DNA of 64,000 bases from Saururus chinensis. Taxonomy: Eukaryota > Streptophyta > Magnoliopsida > Piperales > Saururaceae. The notes beneath the pieces were generated by a model. It was given only the letters and a program-made list of their open reading frames with translations, ran no database searches and was not told the origin of the DNA. Position 1 is the first letter of the stretch, and each line of letters begins with the position of its first letter. The stretch is from positions 62,736,581 through 62,800,580 of the forward strand of contig CP141140.1 in the NCBI GenBank assembly GCA_035235625.1. Reading direction: 5' to 3'. Position numbers and translations under genes: made by a program. Positions 60,430 through 64,000 of this stretch are shown here, piece after piece.

Positions 60430-61255
60430 GGGCAGAATTTTAGCCGGAGCGGGAAATTTTGCGCCGGTTGCGAAATCACTGATTTCCGCCCATGCCTATA
60501 TATTTTCGCCCTTGCTCGTGTTGATTTTGATCTAAACGAAGGGATTTCCGCTCAGTCTCCCTCGTCCCCTCCGCCTTCATCTCAACTTCCTCCTCTGTTC
60601 TGGTGCCAGAAATCAGGCGAGTGCAGTCCCTCGTTCCCTCTTCGTTTCAATGGCCGACACTGGGACAACATCCAACCGCTCCTCCGATTATGCTGCTGGT
60701 GGCTCCTCCACTTTGCCTTCTTCCCAACCTTCGCCAGTTCGCATAGGTTTCTTGAGGGCATATAACATCGACATCGTATACAGCTTTTGTACATGTTGGC
60801 AAAGGGTCGTCCTTCCACTCGACCTCAGAAATTTCTCCCCTTCTTCTTCCTCTTTCAGTTTTTTTTAGCCTAAGCTTCGATCATGAAGAACTACACAGGA
60901 TATTTGGGATCTTAAGTACACCTGTAAATGTATTTTCCTTCTTGTTCTTCAATTTTGTTTTGAAAAATGGAACTGTGGATTAAGCAGATCAATGTATTGA
61001 AAAGCATCTGAAATATTGTTTCTTAATGTTCTTCTATTCTCGAATTTTCGATTAAGAGGATCAATGTTGGTTTTTTTCGCCGGAGGTGTCGAGAGGTTGA
61101 ATGTCGTCTCCAGCCGCAGAAGCGGGACGCTCTTACCCGCGCTAGGAGCGGGCATGAATCGACCCGCATCGTGGGTCTACACTGACCTGCGATACGGGTT
61201 TGCACTGATCAGTTTCCAAACCGGGTCAACATACCCAGTTTAGTTTTTTTTATTT
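60430..61255 (+). other. Single-copy core of the CACTA element; possible captured gene 5' end
   Basis: Unlike its surroundings this stretch has balanced base composition. It holds a CTATATATTTTCGCC TATA-like site (about 60497), a C/T-rich leader and an ATG at 60650 that opens 72 codons (MADTGTTSNRSSDYAAGGSS...). GT/AG signals follow. It could be the promoter and first exon of the element's own gene or of a captured host gene. I do not recognise the product. Confidence 0.45.
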
Positions 61256-62439
61256 CTTTTTTTCTTTAGCGACGTTCATTATGAACGTCATTAATATGGT
61301 TAAATTACTTATTTTTATTTTTTTAAATAATCATCAACAGTAGTGACGTATACCCAAACGTCACTAATACAATATTATTAGTGACGCTTACATAAGCGTC
61401 ACTAATAATAATGTTCTTAATTTAATAAATATTTTTTACAAAAATAATATTTAAAAAAATTAAAATTTTATTTTTTAGTAGCGACACTATAGAAACGTCG
61501 CTAATACTATATTATTAGCGACGAATAATACAAACGTCACTAATAATCTAGTATTAGCGACACAATTTAAGCGTCGTTAATAAAGATAATTAGCGACGCT
61601 TAATCCTAGACGTCGCTAATTAGTGATAACGACTCCTTTTTTAGCGATGCATGTAGCGACACTTTGTATGCGTTGCTAATAGTTAGTAGCGACGTTTGTT
61701 AGACTATTAGAGACGTTTAAATGCGTCGCTAATGGTCTTTTTTGTTGTAGTGTCTTAACTAAATCAAGCATACTCTACGCGATGGAAGATCTATTCTTTG
61801 ATTTGAGCACTCTGGAGGGGAGAAATGACACGGAGAAAGAGGATGTTCTATCTGTTGCCTACGAGCTCGAAAAGTGAAAAACGTTTCGGAGTAAGGGGAG
61901 GTTTTGTCCACAGTTTACAAGTGCGAAAAGAAGAAAGAGTCGTAGGTAAGGGGAGATTCTATCCATTGCCTATGGGCATGGAAAGTGAAAGCGTCTCAAG
62001 ATAAAGGGAATGTTTTGTCTATCGCCTACGGGCACTGAAAGTGAGAAGTATGTTCGGGTAAAGGGAGGTTCTATATAACAACCTTCAAGGGTGCAAAGAG
62101 TGATGAACCCTGAGAAGAGGAGTATCTGTTTGTAGCATTTGGGCGCAATGAAAAAAATATTATGGACCAAGAGGAAGCTCTGTTTGCCATCTTTGAACCT
62201 AAAGAAGAAAACGTCCTGATGGAAGGAGCAACTTCGAACGCCACTACTTTTGAGGAACTTCAAGGGAGTAAGCATTTCTGACCTTCTAATTTAATATATA
62301 TACAATTATATGAGTGCGTGTGCATCTTAAGTTGTTAGCTTAAGATGTTAAATAATATATATGCTATGTTCCACTTCGATGTGTTACAATCTATTTTACT
62401 TTGATTTTATCTACTTTGAAATACTATGTTTTATCCGAT

Positions 62440-62820
62440 ATGATCCGATGTGTTTTGATATGCTTTGATCTAATATGATATGATATGGTCAGATGAAATC
62501 TGATATGATCTAATGGGATTTGATGTGATCCAATATGCTCTGTTGTGTTTTGCTTTACTCTGTGATAGAGCGAGATGTGTAATTCCGTTGATTTGTTATC
62601 TTCCATTTAACTCCGATGATTTATGAAATTTCTATCTAACTCTGATGATTTATGAGATTTTTGTCTGACTGATGATTTATGAGATTTATATATGACTCCT
62701 ATGATTTATGAGATTTATGTCTTATTCCAATGATTTATAAGATTTTAGTCTGACTTCGATGATTTATGAATTTTTTGTCTTACTCCAATGATTTATGAGA
62801 TTTATGTCTAACTTTAAATA
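62440..62820. repeat. Tandem repeats at the right end of family A copy 4
   Basis: A run of TGATATG/TCTGAT words (62440-62530) is followed by about seven copies of a unit of about 31 bp, TGATTTATGAGATTT plus a variable tail such as ATGTCTAACTCC (62600-62815). They expand the part of the LTR that holds the TAGAGCGAGA hairpins in the other copies. Confidence 0.8.
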
Positions 62821-63155
62821 TTGTACATAAGGATGTATATATTTTAACGATATAATTTTGTGATGCCTTATTTATTTAATAACCTTTAGGCAAAACTATA
62901 TTCGGATCCGATCGTATTAGAATAACATCATAAATGATATCCAATACGTACATAGGTAACCAACGGTACGATAACGTTGGTCAGATATAAATTAATTATA
63001 AATATATGTTTTATTCTAATTGACGTATGGGGAAGCTTTGAAGCTCTACAATACATAGAGGAATTATACAACTCTCACGCACATATAATGTTTCCTTATT
63101 AAAAAAATTATTCGAGATTTCTAGACCCTAGCTCGGTTCAGGGTGTTACAAAAAG

Positions 63156-64000
63156 CCTTGAATATGCACTTAAGCTACACACTTAAACAAATATTTTTTG
63201 CATAGTAGTGGTCAATTAAGTATGTCTAATCTCAATCTCAATATTGTTCCATAATTTCTTCTCCCCCTTTTATCTAAAATAGTCAAAAAATGAACTAGAA
63301 ATATAGAAAATAATCATTAAAATTCATAAGCCATGTAATTGTCTCATGTCCATTATAAACCATCAATTTGAAAATATATAAAAAAATTCATCAAATATAT
63401 AATGAATTATTCATGTATGAAGAGAAAATAGAATAAAAATATAAACCATCCTCATCATATGATGATGGAACATAACACTATTGAGTGATGATACAAATCA
63501 TCCAAGAGATCAAAACGCTCAAGCATCTTAAGACATACATCTATCAACTCTCTATAAATAGCAGGTCATTGTAAATAATCTAAAGTAATATTCTATGTGA
63601 CAACATTGATGTCATTGTGTTTTAAGTTCTTAATAAGGTTCAAGTTATATGTCTAATTGACAAAGATATAGAAGAACTTTACCTATGGGGACATAGAAGT
63701 GATGTCACTTCTTATGGAAGAAAAGTGTTCACTTCCTAAAGTGTTTTCTAAGAACTAGGACAATGCATGGTCATATAAGTACTAAGTATGTGATTTTAGT
63801 TTGTTATTCTCACATAGGTTTGATGTTTTGTTATGTGTTGAGTTATTGACTTTATATCTAGAGTGGGTGGTTCAATACTTGTTGTATACAACACAAAGTC
63901 TTATTTAGCTTTGTGATTCTTGTATTAATTGGAGGTTCAATTAGAAAGAAACCTTCTTGTATTAAGTGACATCTTAAAGAATTGTTTGTTAGTTTTGTGT
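63156..64000. other. AT-rich flank; no gene seen
   Basis: No open frame of interest and no RNA gene is visible. The T-rich phrases near 63840-63950 (GTTCAATACTTGTTGTATAC, TTGTGATTCTTGTATTAATT) recall copia LTR ends in style, but no boundary was found. Confidence 0.35.

Larger units (their letters stand above)
56173..61752. mobile_element. Non-autonomous CACTA (En/Spm) element, 5.58 kb
   Basis: The ends are CACTACAATAAAA (56173 on) and TTGTTGTAGTG (to 61752), which are CACTA terminal inverted repeats. The 3-bp flanks are TTT and TCT, one base different. The host LTR reads on across the gap. Both subterminal regions are packed with TTAGCGACGC-type words in both orientations, as expected for transposase-binding sites. 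No TNPD/TNPA transposase is recognised, so it depends on a partner for movement. The middle is filled with GA-rich tracts in a tandem array and a single-copy core (about 60430-61255). Confidence 0.88.
55575..63150 (+). mobile_element. Solo LTR, family A, copy 4 (about 2.0 kb without insert)
   Basis: It starts TGTAACACTTTG and ends GGGTGTTACA, with a perfect 5-bp duplication AAAAG (55570-55574 and 63151-63155). A TATA box (CCTATATAAGGG, about 56071-56082) and the 170-bp-type module follow the same plan as the other copies. A CACTA element at 56173-61752 sits in that module. The right part holds about 31-bp tandem repeats (62600-62815). No coding domain. Confidence 0.9.

Overview
The window is nuclear DNA of a flowering plant. 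It has spliced eukaryotic genes, plant-only families (a two-domain WRKY factor, a CYP93-type P450, a plant cytosolic sulfotransferase) and a dense bed of nested retrotransposons, solo LTRs, CACTA, MULE, hAT and other DNA elements. The CYP93-type gene and the many 2-4.6 kb Del/Tekay-style LTRs suggest a monocot with a repeat-rich genome. That is an inference, and I cannot name the species.

Layout. 1-3190 holds the one gene that looks fully intact, a five-exon group I WRKY gene resembling WRKY44/TTG2. 3191-5760 is AT-rich intergenic DNA with a long (GT)n(AT)n microsatellite and a CACTA-like end. About 5940-15027 is an L1-type LINE, split by a 6710-13574 solo LTR that itself carries a second solo LTR (10953-13216). 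15028-15600 is an LTR fragment. About 15600-18650 is a decayed MULE with palindromic repeats behind it.

From 19091 to about 46770 lies one sulfotransferase gene (minus strand), originally well under 2 kb here, blown up to about 28 kb by insertions. They are a MITE (which in turn took a solo LTR, which in turn took a 912-bp palindrome), Copia A (22906-41337) and Copia B (41677-46644). Copia A contains a Tekay-like remnant in one LTR and a solo LTR in its pol region. That solo LTR contains a chromovirus (28254-37213), which contains another solo LTR and an Athila/Tat-like LTR fragment. Target-site duplications at most of the joints fix the order of insertion.

46771-51900 is intergenic with two related hAT-type MITEs. 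51951-53494 is an intronless CYP93-type P450 whose 3' end lies in another reading frame. 55575-63150 is a further solo LTR of the same family as those at 19598, 28044 and 29395. It is split by a 5.6-kb CACTA element (56173-61752) full of GA-rich tracts and TTAGCGACG subterminal repeats. 63156-64000 shows no gene.

Working parts. Only the WRKY gene looks functional. The sulfotransferase is dead and the P450 is probably dead. The most unusual object is the 912-bp near-perfect hairpin at 20522-21433, which has retroviral-style ends (TG...CA, 5-bp target duplication) but inverted instead of direct arms.
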